The position numbers and the translations under genes were made by a program. The notes beneath the pieces are model-generated. The model did no database searches, had not been told where the DNA came from, and saw only the letters and a list, made by a program, of their open reading frames with translations. From Hyphomicrobium_A sp965243865 (GTDB lineage: Bacteria; Pseudomonadota; Alphaproteobacteria; Rhizobiales; Hyphomicrobiaceae): a stretch of 64,000 bases of DNA. The DNA is taken from contig NZ_OZ251603.1 of NCBI RefSeq assembly GCF_965243865.1, positions 2,418,001-2,482,000 of the forward strand, given 5' to 3'. This document shows positions 35,451-45,950 of the stretch, one piece after another (the first letter of the stretch is position 1; each line of letters starts with the position of its first letter).

Positions 35451-36422
35451 TTATTCGGCCGCTTCCGTCTCGGCCTCGATCTCCAGCGTCGCGAGGTAGC
35501 GCTCGGTCTCAAGTGCCGCCATGCAGCCCATGCCCGCCGCCGTCACCGCTTGACGATAGACTTCGTCCTTCACGTCACCAGCCGCGAACACGCCCGGGAT
35601 CGCTGTCGCAGTAGAATCCGGCCGTGTCACGATATAGCCGGAGCGATTGAGTTCGACTTGCCCCTTGAACAGCTCCGTCGCCGGCGCATGGCCGATGGCG
35701 ATGAACACGCCGTCTGCCGGCACCTCGGTAATCGCGCCCGTCTTCACGTTGCGGATTTTGACGCCGGTGACCGACTTCGGCTCCTCGGTGCCCACGATTT
35801 CATCGACCGCGTGATCCCAGATCACTTCGATCTTCGGATTCTTGGCCAGTCGGTCCTGCAGGATCTTCTCCGCGCGGAAATGGTCGCGTCGGTGCACCAC
35901 CGTCACCTTCTTCGCGAAGTTGGTGAGGAAGATCGCCTCTTCGACAGCCGTGTTGCCGCCGCCGACAACGACCACGTCCTTGCCGCGATAGAAGAAGCCA
36001 TCGCACGTTGCGCACGCCGACACGCCATAGCCCTTGAACAGCTCTTCCGATTCGATCCCGAGCCAGCGCGCCTGGGCGCCCGTGCAGATGATCAGCACGT
36101 CGCACGTATAGACGTCACCTGAATCGGCCTCGAGCCGGAACGGGCGGTTCTTGAGGTCCACTTTGGTGATGAGATCCATGACGATCTCGGTGCCCATGTG
36201 CTCGGCCTGCGCCTGCATCTGCTCCATCAGCCACGGGCCCTGCACGCCCTCGGCAAAGCCCGGGTAGTTCTCGACGTCCGTGGTGATGGCGAGCTGGCCG
36301 CCCGGCTGCGAGCCCTGGATCAGCAGCGGCTTCAGCATCGCGCGCGCCGCATAGATCGCCGCCGTGTACCCGGCAGGCCCCGAACCGAGGATCAAAACCT
36401 TCACGTGCCTGGAATTGGCCAT
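35451..36422 (-). CDS. trxB: Thioredoxin-disulfide reductase
   Basis: FAD/NADPH enzyme that reduces thioredoxin. The protein is 323 aa from ATG 36422 (MANSRHVKVLILGSGPAGYT); upstream codons in frame are not typical. The redox site CATC lies at about residues 136-139. The second Rossmann loop is VVVVGGGNTAVEEA and the FAD motif is GVFAAGDVKD. It has about 240 bp of untranslated DNA upstream. Confidence 0.97.
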   Translation of the reverse strand: MANSRHVKVLILGSGPAGYTAAIYAARAMLKPLLIQGSQPGGQLAITTDVENYPGFAEGVQGPWLMEQMQAQAEHMGTEIVMDLITKVDLKNRPFRLEADSGDVYTCDVLIICTGAQARWLGIESEELFKGYGVSACATCDGFFYRGKDVVVVGGGNTAVEEAIFLTNFAKKVTVVHRRDHFRAEKILQDRLAKNPKIEVIWDHAVDEIVGTEEPKSVTGVKIRNVKTGAITEVPADGVFIAIGHAPATELFKGQVELNRSGYIVTRPDSTATAIPGVFAAGDVKDEVYRQAVTAAGMGCMAALETERYLATLEIEAETEAAE

Positions 36423-36659
36423 CTCGCCCTCCTGCCTGCCCGCGCGGTCGCGGCCAAGGTTCAATAAGATTGGGCGGCAGTTAGACCCCTGCAAGGGCCA
36501 AGGTCAATGCGCCGAAATGGGCTCGCTGGGGACGCCTCGCGCCCTCCCCTTTCGTCCCTTAAGCCTGCAGCTGGCCGGACACACGTTGTCCCGAATGGCC
36601 ATGCTACGTTAGCTTGCAATAGGGAGCCGGGAGACCGGGCCAGGGACGGGGTTTGCGTT

Positions 36660-37757
36660 ATGGTGGAAGTACGGGAACGACTGATCACGCGGGCGTTCGG
36701 CGCGTTCGACAAGGCATGGACCAGCGTCTGCTGGCCGCTCATCGGCGTCCTCAATTTCATCTTCCGCCCCGATCATCAGACGGGAGACGTTGCCATCTGG
36801 CGCGTCATAGCGTGGCTCGCCGCCAACACCGCAATTCTTTATTTCGCCGTCGCCGGACTCAACACCCAGCCGCTGTTCTGGTCGCTGTCGCTGTTCCTCA
36901 TCATTCACATCCTCATCATCGCTTCCAGCCTGCGCATCATGTACGAGGAAAAGCGCGTGATGGAGGGCTCGCTCGCCGCCGACAAGATGACCTTCTCGGC
37001 GCTCGATGCAGTCAATAACGTGCCGATCCTTGCCTCCTCGACTGCCTTCTATATCCTCGGCGTCGCGGCGCTCATCCAGACCGTCGAGCACACCGGGCTA
37101 GCCCAGATCCTCCGTCATCGCCCGAGCCTGCCGAGCGAATACGGCGAATACCTCGCCTGCGTCGTCAACGAGATTCCAATCGTCAACACGCTGCTCAACG
37201 CGTGGGCCAATCTTGTCAACTACTCCGATAACCTCAGCGCGCAGATCGTCTACAACGGCTGGACGGGCAACGGCGTCCGCATCGCCATCGTCGTCACGCT
37301 GTCGATCATCGTCGTGCGTACGCTGCTGCTGCGTTTCCAGCAGTGGAGTCACCAGGTCTCGATGGCGCATGCGCTGGAGAACGGGACCGTCAGCCCCGAC
37401 AGCGTCAAGAAGCGCCTCGTGCGCGTACCAACCACGCTCAACAGCCGCCTGATGCGCTCTGCACTGACTCACCCCGATACAGCGGTGCGCCGCCGCGCCC
37501 TGGCCGCCATGGCGCGCCTCGAGGTTCCCAATTTCGCGCGCGACTTCCTCGAGAGCATCGGCCAGCACATCGAGCGTGACTTGGGTCTCGCCCATATCCG
37601 CGAGACGCTGGCGACGATGAATGTTTCTGCACGCGAAAGCATGGCGGGCGAACTGACAGCCGTTATCGAAAAGCAGATGATGACCATCAAAGACGCCATC
37701 GACATGCAGACCAAGCAGCGTCTCGACGAGCTGCGCTCGATGCTGAAGCGCGCGTGA
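36660..37757 (+). CDS. Hypothetical polytopic membrane protein
   Basis: 365 aa from ATG 36660; the 51 upstream in-frame codons have unlike composition and no ribosome site. Hydrophobic helices lie near residues 20-35, 45-65, 70-90, 120-145 and 205-225. The C-terminal cytoplasmic-looking half has HEAT-like helical sequence (LTHPDTAVRRRALAAMARLEVPNFARDF). I do not recognise a family. It is followed after 31 bp by an MFS transporter and may be cotranscribed with it. Confidence 0.7.
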   Translation: MVEVRERLITRAFGAFDKAWTSVCWPLIGVLNFIFRPDHQTGDVAIWRVIAWLAANTAILYFAVAGLNTQPLFWSLSLFLIIHILIIASSLRIMYEEKRVMEGSLAADKMTFSALDAVNNVPILASSTAFYILGVAALIQTVEHTGLAQILRHRPSLPSEYGEYLACVVNEIPIVNTLLNAWANLVNYSDNLSAQIVYNGWTGNGVRIAIVVTLSIIVVRTLLLRFQQWSHQVSMAHALENGTVSPDSVKKRLVRVPTTLNSRLMRSALTHPDTAVRRRALAAMARLEVPNFARDFLESIGQHIERDLGLAHIRETLATMNVSARESMAGELTAVIEKQMMTIKDAIDMQTKQRLDELRSMLKRA

Positions 37758-37788
37758 CGACGCGCAGCAAATAGGAGGAAGTCGGAGG

Positions 37789-39120
37789 ATGGATCATCGC
37801 GCGGCCGGCGGCGCCGAGACAGCGACACCGGAAACGTCGCTCGCCGACACCGCCCGCCGCCTCAAGGCGATCTTCGTCGGCTCGGCCGGCAATCTCGTCG
37901 AATGGTTCGACTTCTACGCCTATTCGGCCTTCGCGCTTTACTTCGCCAAGTCGTTCTTCCCCACCGAAAGCCCGACTGCCCAGCTTCTCAACGCGGCTGC
38001 CATCTTCGCTGTCGGCTTCCTCATGCGCCCCTTCGGCGGCTGGATGTTCGGCCACATCGCAGACCGCCACGGTCGCCGCCTGTCGCTCACCATCTCGGTG
38101 CTGATGATGTGCCTCGGCTCGCTCATCATCGCGTTGACGCCGACTTACGCCACCATCGGTTTGGCGGCGCCCATCGTGCTGCTCATGGCGCGTCTCATAC
38201 AAGGCCTCAGCCTCGGCGGCGAGTACGGCACCAGCGCCACCTATCTGTCCGAAGTGGCGCACCCGGACCATCGCGGCTTCTATTCCAGCTTTCAGTACGT
38301 CACGCTGATTGGTGGTCAGCTTCTCGCGATGCTGGTGCTGCTGTCATTGCAGCTCTTCCTGCTGACGTCCGAGCAGCTCGATGCGTGGGGCTGGCGCATC
38401 CCGTTTTTCATCGGTGCAGGGCTGGCCGTCGTCATCTATTTCATGCGCCGCGACATGCACGAGAGCGAGGCGTTCGTTGCAGCCGGCGCGGCAGGTGTGC
38501 GCGAAAGTCCGATCAAAGGACTACTGCATCATCCGCGCGAGGTGGCCATTGTCGTCGGCCTCACGCTTGGCGGCACCGTCGCCTTCTATACCTACACGAC
38601 CTACATGCAGAAGTTCCTCGTCAACTCGGTCGGACTGCCGAAGGAGACATCCACCATCATCGCCGCGGCCACTCTCTTTCTCTATATGTGCCTGCAGCCG
38701 ATTGTCGGCGCGATCTCCGATGTCGTTGGTCGCCGCCCGGTGCTCTTGTCGTTCGGCGTTCTCGGCACGCTGATGACGGTCCCCATCCTCACAACCCTGC
38801 AGAACACCGACAGTGCGTGGACCGCCTTCTTCCTCATTATGGCGGCGCTCGTCATCGTGTCTGGCTACACCGCGATCAACGCAGTGGTGAAGGCTGAGCT
38901 GTTTCCAACCAGCGTGCGTGCCATGGGCGTCGGCTTTCCCTATGCCGTCACTGTCGCCCTGTTCGGTGGCACCGCCGAGTACGTCGCGCTCTACCTGAAA
39001 GAGATCGGCTACGAGCACGCATTTTACTGGTACGTCACCGGCTGCATCGCCATCTCGCTCGCCGTCTACGCCCTGATGCGTGATACGCGCGACGCTTCCG
39101 CCATGGACCGCCACGTCTAG
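37789..39120 (+). CDS. MFS metabolite:H+ symporter (KgtP/ProP family)
   Basis: 443 aa, 12 predicted membrane helices. The family signatures GNLVEWFDFYAYSAFALYF, RPFGGWMFGHIADRHGRR and ARLIQGLSLGGEYGTSATYLSE are clear. The second half shows DVVGRRPVLL. Substrates in this group are dicarboxylates, proline/betaine or alpha-ketoglutarate; the sequence does not decide among them. It follows a membrane protein gene after 31 bp. Confidence 0.92.
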   Translation: MDHRAAGGAETATPETSLADTARRLKAIFVGSAGNLVEWFDFYAYSAFALYFAKSFFPTESPTAQLLNAAAIFAVGFLMRPFGGWMFGHIADRHGRRLSLTISVLMMCLGSLIIALTPTYATIGLAAPIVLLMARLIQGLSLGGEYGTSATYLSEVAHPDHRGFYSSFQYVTLIGGQLLAMLVLLSLQLFLLTSEQLDAWGWRIPFFIGAGLAVVIYFMRRDMHESEAFVAAGAAGVRESPIKGLLHHPREVAIVVGLTLGGTVAFYTYTTYMQKFLVNSVGLPKETSTIIAAATLFLYMCLQPIVGAISDVVGRRPVLLSFGVLGTLMTVPILTTLQNTDSAWTAFFLIMAALVIVSGYTAINAVVKAELFPTSVRAMGVGFPYAVTVALFGGTAEYVALYLKEIGYEHAFYWYVTGCIAISLAVYALMRDTRDASAMDRHV

Positions 39121-39184
39121 GGCACGCCCCTCTCTTCGCCGCAATTCTTGCACATGCGTAGTGCGCCAACTGGGGAGCACGCCG

Positions 39185-39940
39185 ATGACCCGCTCGAAGC
39201 TCGATAGAACTCTGCGCCGCACCTACGTCGTGCTCGGCGTTATCCTTGCGATCTCGGTCGCGGCCAAGCTCGCGCCCCGCATCCCCGGCCTCGAAGGCAC
39301 CCAGGCGGCGCGCTTCGCCACCGACATCTATGACTACCTCAAAGACATGTCCCTGGTGTTGGTCACGGTTGTCGCCGCTTACCTCGCCAACGTCTTCCAG
39401 AAGCGATCAAAATTCATCGAACGCCTGGAGGAGGAGTGGCGCGGCATCGTCCGCACCAAGTCAGCGTTGTTCGCTTTCTGCGAGAAGGCGAACCCCAGTC
39501 CGGATGACTATCTCGCCGCCTTCTGCCGCATCAGCGAGACGATCGACAACATGCGCGTCGTCTACGCCAACGTCGGCGAAACCGACGAACTGATTGGCCT
39601 TTATCCTTACGCCCCGCTGCACGACATGCGCCGCGCGCTGCAGACAATCGACCCTGCCAAGGGAGGCGTCTCGCCTGAGGAGCGCAAGCTGATCCGTGAC
39701 GCGATCCTGCAGGCCTTCTACGCGCTACGCGAAAGCTTCCTGGTCGAGCTCGATATCGGTGAACCCGACAACCCGATCATCCCGCACGCGGCCCGTCGCC
39801 GGAAGCAGCCAGGGGCAACCCGCCGAGCCCAGCGCTTGAAAGAAAAGCAGGCCGCTACATATACGTCGCACCCAGCGCCCCGCAGGGCCGAAATCGACGA
39901 GTTGCTGGGCCAGTTGCGGACCCGCGAGGAGCCTGCCTAA
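39185..39940 (+). CDS. Hypothetical membrane-anchored protein
   Basis: 251 aa from ATG 39185. Two hydrophobic helices (near residues 14-30 and 55-75, LVLVTVVAAYLANVF) are followed by a charged cytoplasmic-looking domain of helices (RIVRTKSALFAFCEKANP-like). The tail is basic and proline-rich (AARRRKQPGATRRAQRLKEKQ). I recognise no family. It lies 64 bp after the MFS gene and 94 bp before typA. Confidence 0.68.
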   Translation: MTRSKLDRTLRRTYVVLGVILAISVAAKLAPRIPGLEGTQAARFATDIYDYLKDMSLVLVTVVAAYLANVFQKRSKFIERLEEEWRGIVRTKSALFAFCEKANPSPDDYLAAFCRISETIDNMRVVYANVGETDELIGLYPYAPLHDMRRALQTIDPAKGGVSPEERKLIRDAILQAFYALRESFLVELDIGEPDNPIIPHAARRRKQPGATRRAQRLKEKQAATYTSHPAPRRAEIDELLGQLRTREEPA

Positions 39941-40034
39941 TGCCTGGTTAAGCGGCATCGGAGGCGGGGCCCCTATCGGAATACACGCCGATATGCTAGG
40001 TCCGCGCATCTTTTGCAGCGCACAAAGTCCCCGG

Positions 40035-41861
<1,827 letters not shown>

Positions 41862-41937
41862 GGTCCAAATTCGCTGTGTGCCCCGTAAATTGCGCGTGTT
41901 ATAGCGAGTCGTGGCACTCAACGAAGGAGGAACTTCC

Positions 41938-42195
41938 ATGAAGAACTTCGCAATCGTGGCAATCGCGTTGGCGCTCTGCAGTGCTCCGGCCTTCGCCGAC
42001 TCCAAGCCGGCCGAGGATGAAGCAGGCAAGATCAAGCAGACGCTTTCCGATTGGGGCTGCGACGGCGGCACGTTCGAGAAAGAGACTGAGGCCTCCAGCA
42101 TTTTTGAAGCCGACGACGTCAAGTGCAAGGACGGCAACCAGTACGACGTGAAGCTCGACGGCAGCTTTAAGGTGATCTCGATCACGCGCGATTGA
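41938..42195 (+). CDS. Small periplasmic PepSY-like protein
   Basis: 85 aa with a signal peptide (FAIVAIALALCSAPAFA). The mature part resembles a single PepSY-type domain: IKQTLSDWGCDGG...IFEADDVKCKDGNQYDVKLDGSFKVISI. Two Cys may form a disulphide. GAAGGAGG sits 7-14 nt before ATG 41938, which makes this start firm over the ATG nine codons earlier. It ends at its own terminator. Confidence 0.82.
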   Translation: MKNFAIVAIALALCSAPAFADSKPAEDEAGKIKQTLSDWGCDGGTFEKETEASSIFEADDVKCKDGNQYDVKLDGSFKVISITRD

Positions 42196-42221
42196 AAGCC
42201 TGTCAGCAAATGAGTGATATG

Positions 42222-42256
42222 CGCGCCGGCCGATGGACTATCGGCCGGCGCGATTG
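42222..42256 (+). terminator. Terminator after the PepSY-like gene
   Basis: A 13-bp perfect stem (42222-42234 with 42240-42252) with a GGACT loop is followed by ATTGTTTT. Its presence over an in-frame ATG at 42233 shows that the helicase gene starts further downstream. Confidence 0.85.
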
Positions 42257-42328
42257 TTTTCTGGCGCCGCGGGGACTACTTGGAGCTGTTGGCCAAGCGA
42301 GCGTGACGGGGGCAGGTTGTCGGACGCA

Positions 42329-43651
42329 ATGGACATGATCAGCGGAACGCCAATTGCCTGGCCCGCTGGCGTGACGCCGCCGCCGGAGTTCGAGCGCGCC
42401 ATAGATTTCGCACGCTACGATCAAGGCCATCTCTTCGTCACGGGCCGCGCTGGCACCGGCAAATCGACGCTGTTGCGCGTGCTGCGCGATCACATCACCG
42501 AAGAGACGGCCGTGCTTGCGCCCACCGGGCTCGCCGCGGTTAACGTCGGTGGCCAGACCATCCATTCGTTCTTCGGCTTTCCCCCGCGGCTGATCCGTCC
42601 CGATGATATCAAGCGCAGCCGCAATGGCCGCGTCATGCGCAAGCTGAAGGTCATCATCATCGACGAGGTGTCGATGGTGCGCTCGGACCTGATGTGGGCC
42701 ATCGACCAGTCGCTTCGCGTCAATCGCGGACGCCCGCGCGAGGCGTTCGGCGGCGTGCGATTGATGCTGTTCGGCGATTTGCATCAGCTCCCGCCCGTCA
42801 TCCAGGGTGATGTTGCCCAGCACCTGGAAAGCGAGTTCGGCGGCCCCTTCTTCTTTCAGGTCTCGGCCCTCAACGAGGGCGTCGGCGTTTCGCTGCTGGA
42901 GTTGGATCAGGTCTTCCGCCAGAGCGATGAGACGTTTCTCACCGTGCTCAATCGCATCCGCGACGGCGACGCGACCGAAGAGGACCTGGAAGCGCTGAAC
43001 GAGCGCACCCACCCGATCCGCACGCTCGGCGAAGGCGACCCCTATGTCATCCTGACGCCGACCAATGCCGCCGCCCAGCGCATCAACATGGCCTACCTCG
43101 ACGCCCTGCCGAGCCCGGCCCACAATTACCAAGCCGGTATCACGGGCGAATACTCCAACGGCGCCCACCCGACGGACGCGAGCCTGATCCTCAAGCAAGG
43201 TGCCAAGGTCATCCTTTTGCGCAACGATCCCGACAGGCGCTGGGTCAATGGCTCCATCGCCCGCGTTGCCCGCTTGGAGGACAAGCGCGTCTGGATCGAG
43301 CTCGACGGCAAGACCCACGAGATCGAGCAGGCTTCGTGGGAAGCCCGGCGCTATGCCTTCGACCAAAACGCCGAAAAGGTCGTCGAGAACGTGACGGGCA
43401 CGTTCCGCCAGTTCCCGCTGCGCCTGGCCTGGGCTCTTACCATTCATAAATCCCAGGGGCTGACCCTGGATAAGGTCTATATCGATCTTGGTCGGGGTAC
43501 CTTCGCGCACGGGCAGGCGTATGTAGCGCTCTCCCGCTGCCGCACCCTCGAGGGCTTGGCCCTGGCCCGGCCGCTTCGCCCCTCGGACATAATGTTCGAC
43601 CCCTCTGCGATGGGCTACCGCAGCCGGTTTTCTCCACTCGGCTTGCGCTAG
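42329..43651 (+). CDS. PIF1/RecD-like AAA+ helicase
   Basis: 440 aa from ATG 42329. Motif I TGRAGTGKST (about residues 37-46), Walker B IIIDEVSM (about 110-116) and GDLHQLPPV (about 148-156) are visible. Further motifs are TPTNAAAQRIN and ALTIHKSQGLTLDKVYIDLGRG (motif VI region, about 368). Such proteins unwind DNA or resolve G-quadruplexes in eukaryotes; the bacterial group is less studied. It is single, with no mobile-element neighbours, between a PepSY-like gene and the phasin. Confidence 0.88.
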   Translation: MDMISGTPIAWPAGVTPPPEFERAIDFARYDQGHLFVTGRAGTGKSTLLRVLRDHITEETAVLAPTGLAAVNVGGQTIHSFFGFPPRLIRPDDIKRSRNGRVMRKLKVIIIDEVSMVRSDLMWAIDQSLRVNRGRPREAFGGVRLMLFGDLHQLPPVIQGDVAQHLESEFGGPFFFQVSALNEGVGVSLLELDQVFRQSDETFLTVLNRIRDGDATEEDLEALNERTHPIRTLGEGDPYVILTPTNAAAQRINMAYLDALPSPAHNYQAGITGEYSNGAHPTDASLILKQGAKVILLRNDPDRRWVNGSIARVARLEDKRVWIELDGKTHEIEQASWEARRYAFDQNAEKVVENVTGTFRQFPLRLAWALTIHKSQGLTLDKVYIDLGRGTFAHGQAYVALSRCRTLEGLALARPLRPSDIMFDPSAMGYRSRFSPLGLR

Positions 43652-43701
43652 ATCAACACGCTTTCTGAGGCGAGGCGTAAACCTCCGCCCACGGTCTTTG
43701 G

Positions 43702-43732
43702 TGCGACGCACAAACATTTATGTTGCGCTGCA
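43702..43732. promoter_or_regulatory. Candidate PhaR-type sites upstream of the phasin
   Basis: TGC-GAC-GCA (43702-43710) and TGC-GCT-GCA (43724-43732) are both TGC-N3-GCA, the pattern known for PhaR binding in Paracoccus. They are 22 bp apart, two helical turns, and about 115-140 nt upstream of the phasin ATG. This fits PhaR repression of phasin genes when no polyhydroxyalkanoate granules exist. Binding is inferred. Confidence 0.6.
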
Positions 43733-43844
43733 CAAAAAAAGCGTGTAGAGTACTAACTGTCAAACGCACACAACTGTTTTTTTGCAGCTTGTGCCCGAAT
43801 CGTGAGCCGCTCGCCCGCGGCCCCAAAAATTACTGGAGAGAAGA

Positions 43845-44297
43845 ATGAACGATTTCACCCGCCAGGCCCAAGACATGTTCGCCGCCGCCAAGGAAGCGCG
43901 CATCCCCGAGAACGTCCAGGCGTTCGCCGAGGAGAGCGTTGCCAAGTCCCGCGACGCCTACGCCAAGATGAACGCCGCGACCCAGGACAGCGTGAAGGCC
44001 GTCGAGGAGATCGTCCTCGCCGCCCAGGCTGGCGCCAAGTCGTTCAGCGAGAAGTTCCTGCACACCGCAACCGTCAATGCCGAAGCTGCCTTCGAGGCCG
44101 CCGAAGCCATGGCAAAAGCCAAGACGCTTCCCGAGGTTGCCCGTCTCCAGGCTGACTTCTTCAAGCAGCAGCTTGCCGCTGCCAGCGCGCAGACCAAGGA
44201 ATTCTTCGAGCTGTCGAGCAAGATCAGCCGCCAGACGCTCGAGAGCCTCAACTCGGCTGCCACCAAGACCTTCGACCAGATGAAGAAGGTCGGCTGA
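43845..44297 (+). CDS. Phasin family protein
   Basis: 150 aa with no Cys or Trp. It is almost entirely amphipathic helix and Ala/Lys/Glu-rich (FTRQAQDMFAAAKEARIPENVQAFAEE, then AATKTFDQMKKVG). This is the phasin_2 pattern of proteins that coat PHA granules. GGAGAGAAGA precedes the ATG. It is monocistronic, with PhaR-like sites upstream and a terminator after. PHA synthase genes are not in the window. Confidence 0.9.
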   Translation: MNDFTRQAQDMFAAAKEARIPENVQAFAEESVAKSRDAYAKMNAATQDSVKAVEEIVLAAQAGAKSFSEKFLHTATVNAEAAFEAAEAMAKAKTLPEVARLQADFFKQQLAAASAQTKEFFELSSKISRQTLESLNSAATKTFDQMKKVG

Positions 44298-44332
44298 TCG
44301 CTTCGGCGAGACGGCGCGACGATCGAGATTTG

Positions 44333-44358
44333 AAGGCCGCGGCATGTCCGCGGCCTTT
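44333..44358 (+). terminator. Terminator after the phasin gene
   Basis: The stem AAGGCCGCGG/CCGCGGCCTT (44333-44342 with 44348-44357) with a CATGT loop is followed by TGTCGTTT, a weak T-run. Confidence 0.7.
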
Positions 44359-44443
44359 GTCGTTTCAAGTGCGCCCAACTTTCAGCAAACTGCTGCGGGA
44401 GCTTCGCATAGTCTGATTTACGGTTGTGGCGTAGTGTATCCTG

Positions 44444-44953
44444 ATGCTGAGCGAACGATCCCATTGCGACATCCGACCCGGCCAGCCGGCCGACGCCGCA
44501 GCTGTGAGCGAGGTCTTCCGCACGAGCTGGCACAACGCCTATCAGGGCATCATTCCTCACCTTCAGCTCGACAGCATGATACGTCGCCGCACCTCCGACT
44601 GGTGGGCGAAAACGTTGCGCTCTGATGGCGACAACCTGGTGCTCGAGGTTTCGGGAGATGTCGTTGGCTATGCCACATTGGGCCCCTCGCGCACCCGAGG
44701 CCGATTCGAAGGCGAGATCTACGAACTCTACATGGCCCCCCCGCATCAGGGGCTCGGCTTCGGCGAGTGCCTATTCGAAGCCTGTCGCTACCGCCTCGAT
44801 GAACGCAGATTGAGGGGTCTGCTCGTCTGGGCCCTAGCCGACAATGCGTCCGCGTCGGACTTCTACTGGGGTCGGGGCGGTCGACCTGTCGCTACAGCCT
44901 ACGAGCGCTTTGGCCCCTCGCGCCTCCAGAAGGTCGCCTTCGGCTGGGATTGA
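44444..44953 (+). CDS. GNAT-family N-acetyltransferase
   Basis: 169 aa. The acetyl-CoA loop appears as GEIYELYMAPPHQGLGFGECLFEAC, a form of the R/Q-x-x-G-x-G/A motif. The N-terminal IRPGQPADAAAVSEVFRTSW is the usual first strand and helix. The acceptor is unknown. It lies between the phasin terminator and dapB, 200 bp upstream of dapB. Confidence 0.85.
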   Translation: MLSERSHCDIRPGQPADAAAVSEVFRTSWHNAYQGIIPHLQLDSMIRRRTSDWWAKTLRSDGDNLVLEVSGDVVGYATLGPSRTRGRFEGEIYELYMAPPHQGLGFGECLFEACRYRLDERRLRGLLVWALADNASASDFYWGRGGRPVATAYERFGPSRLQKVAFGWD

Positions 44954-45155
44954 GATTGGCATGGCCAACCCCCCGGCCGTGAGACCCTTTTGTCCGCGCC
45001 CGTAGGCAATGTGCAGGCACCAGATTGGTTCATTACGCCGCGCCGGTAGCGACGTTTCACCGTCCAACCAAAGTTTTGATGCCGCTCAACTTCCCTCACG
45101 GCCGCTTGTGCTGCTATATCGCGGCGCATCCTTCGATCGACACCGAGGTTTCCGG

Positions 45156-45950
45156 ATGAAAGTCGCCGTGATGGGCGTTGCTGGGCGCATGGGTCAGGAG
45201 CTCTTGCGCGCGGCGCATGCTGCCGGCTGCTCCATCGTGGGGGCCGTTGAGCATCAGGGCTCGCCGCTGATTGGCGCCGACGCAGGCGAGGTAGCCGGCC
45301 TGAAGGCGCTGGGGGTGCCGGTCACCGCCGATGCCCTCGAGGTCATCTCCCGCTGCGATGGCATCCTCGATTTCACTTCGCCTAAGGCAACGGTTGAATT
45401 TGCCGGCCTTGCAGCCAATGCGCGAGCCGTGCACGTCATCGGCACCACCGGCCTCAGTGCCGACGACGAGGCTCGCATCGCTGCCGCCGCCCGTCACGCC
45501 CCTATCATCAAGGCCGGCAACATGAGCCTCGGCGTGAACCTGCTCGTCGCTCTGACGCGACGCGTGGCCGAAGCCCTCGATGAGGATTTCGACATCGAGA
45601 TCGTCGAGATGCACCACCGCGATAAAGTGGATGCCCCCTCCGGCACCGCCCTGATGCTCGGCGCTGCCGCAGCGGAGGGGCGCAATATCGACCTTGGCCA
45701 GCATGCCGTGCGGGCCCGTGACGGTCACACCGGGCCGCGCCAACGCGGCGACATCGGCTTTGCCGCCCTGCGCGGCGGCAGTGTGGTTGGCGAGCACAGC
45801 GTTATCTTCGCTGGTGCCGGGGAACGCATTGAGCTGTCGCACATCGCCGGTGATCGCTCGATCTTCGCACGCGGTGCCGTGAAGGCGCTGCAGTGGGGCC
45901 AAGGCAAAGCTCCCGGCCTTTACGCCATGTCTGACGTGCTGGGGTTGTGA
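45156..45950 (+). CDS. dapB: 4-Hydroxy-tetrahydrodipicolinate reductase
   Basis: NAD(P)H-dependent step of diaminopimelate and lysine synthesis. The protein is 264 aa from ATG 45156. VAVMGVAGRMGQELL is the nucleotide-binding loop, and VEMHHRDKVDAPSGTALMLG contains the substrate-binding Lys region. Its TGA overlaps the GTG of gpmA. Upstream in-frame codons have atypical composition and are excluded. Confidence 0.96.
   Translation: MKVAVMGVAGRMGQELLRAAHAAGCSIVGAVEHQGSPLIGADAGEVAGLKALGVPVTADALEVISRCDGILDFTSPKATVEFAGLAANARAVHVIGTTGLSADDEARIAAAARHAPIIKAGNMSLGVNLLVALTRRVAEALDEDFDIEIVEMHHRDKVDAPSGTALMLGAAAAEGRNIDLGQHAVRARDGHTGPRQRGDIGFAALRGGSVVGEHSVIFAGAGERIELSHIAGDRSIFARGAVKALQWGQGKAPGLYAMSDVLGL

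Noticed and set aside
44954..45155. N-terminal extension of dapB (49 extra codons from 45009)
   Set aside because: The extension lacks ribosome-site support and family similarity; DapB starts at MKVAVMGVAG.
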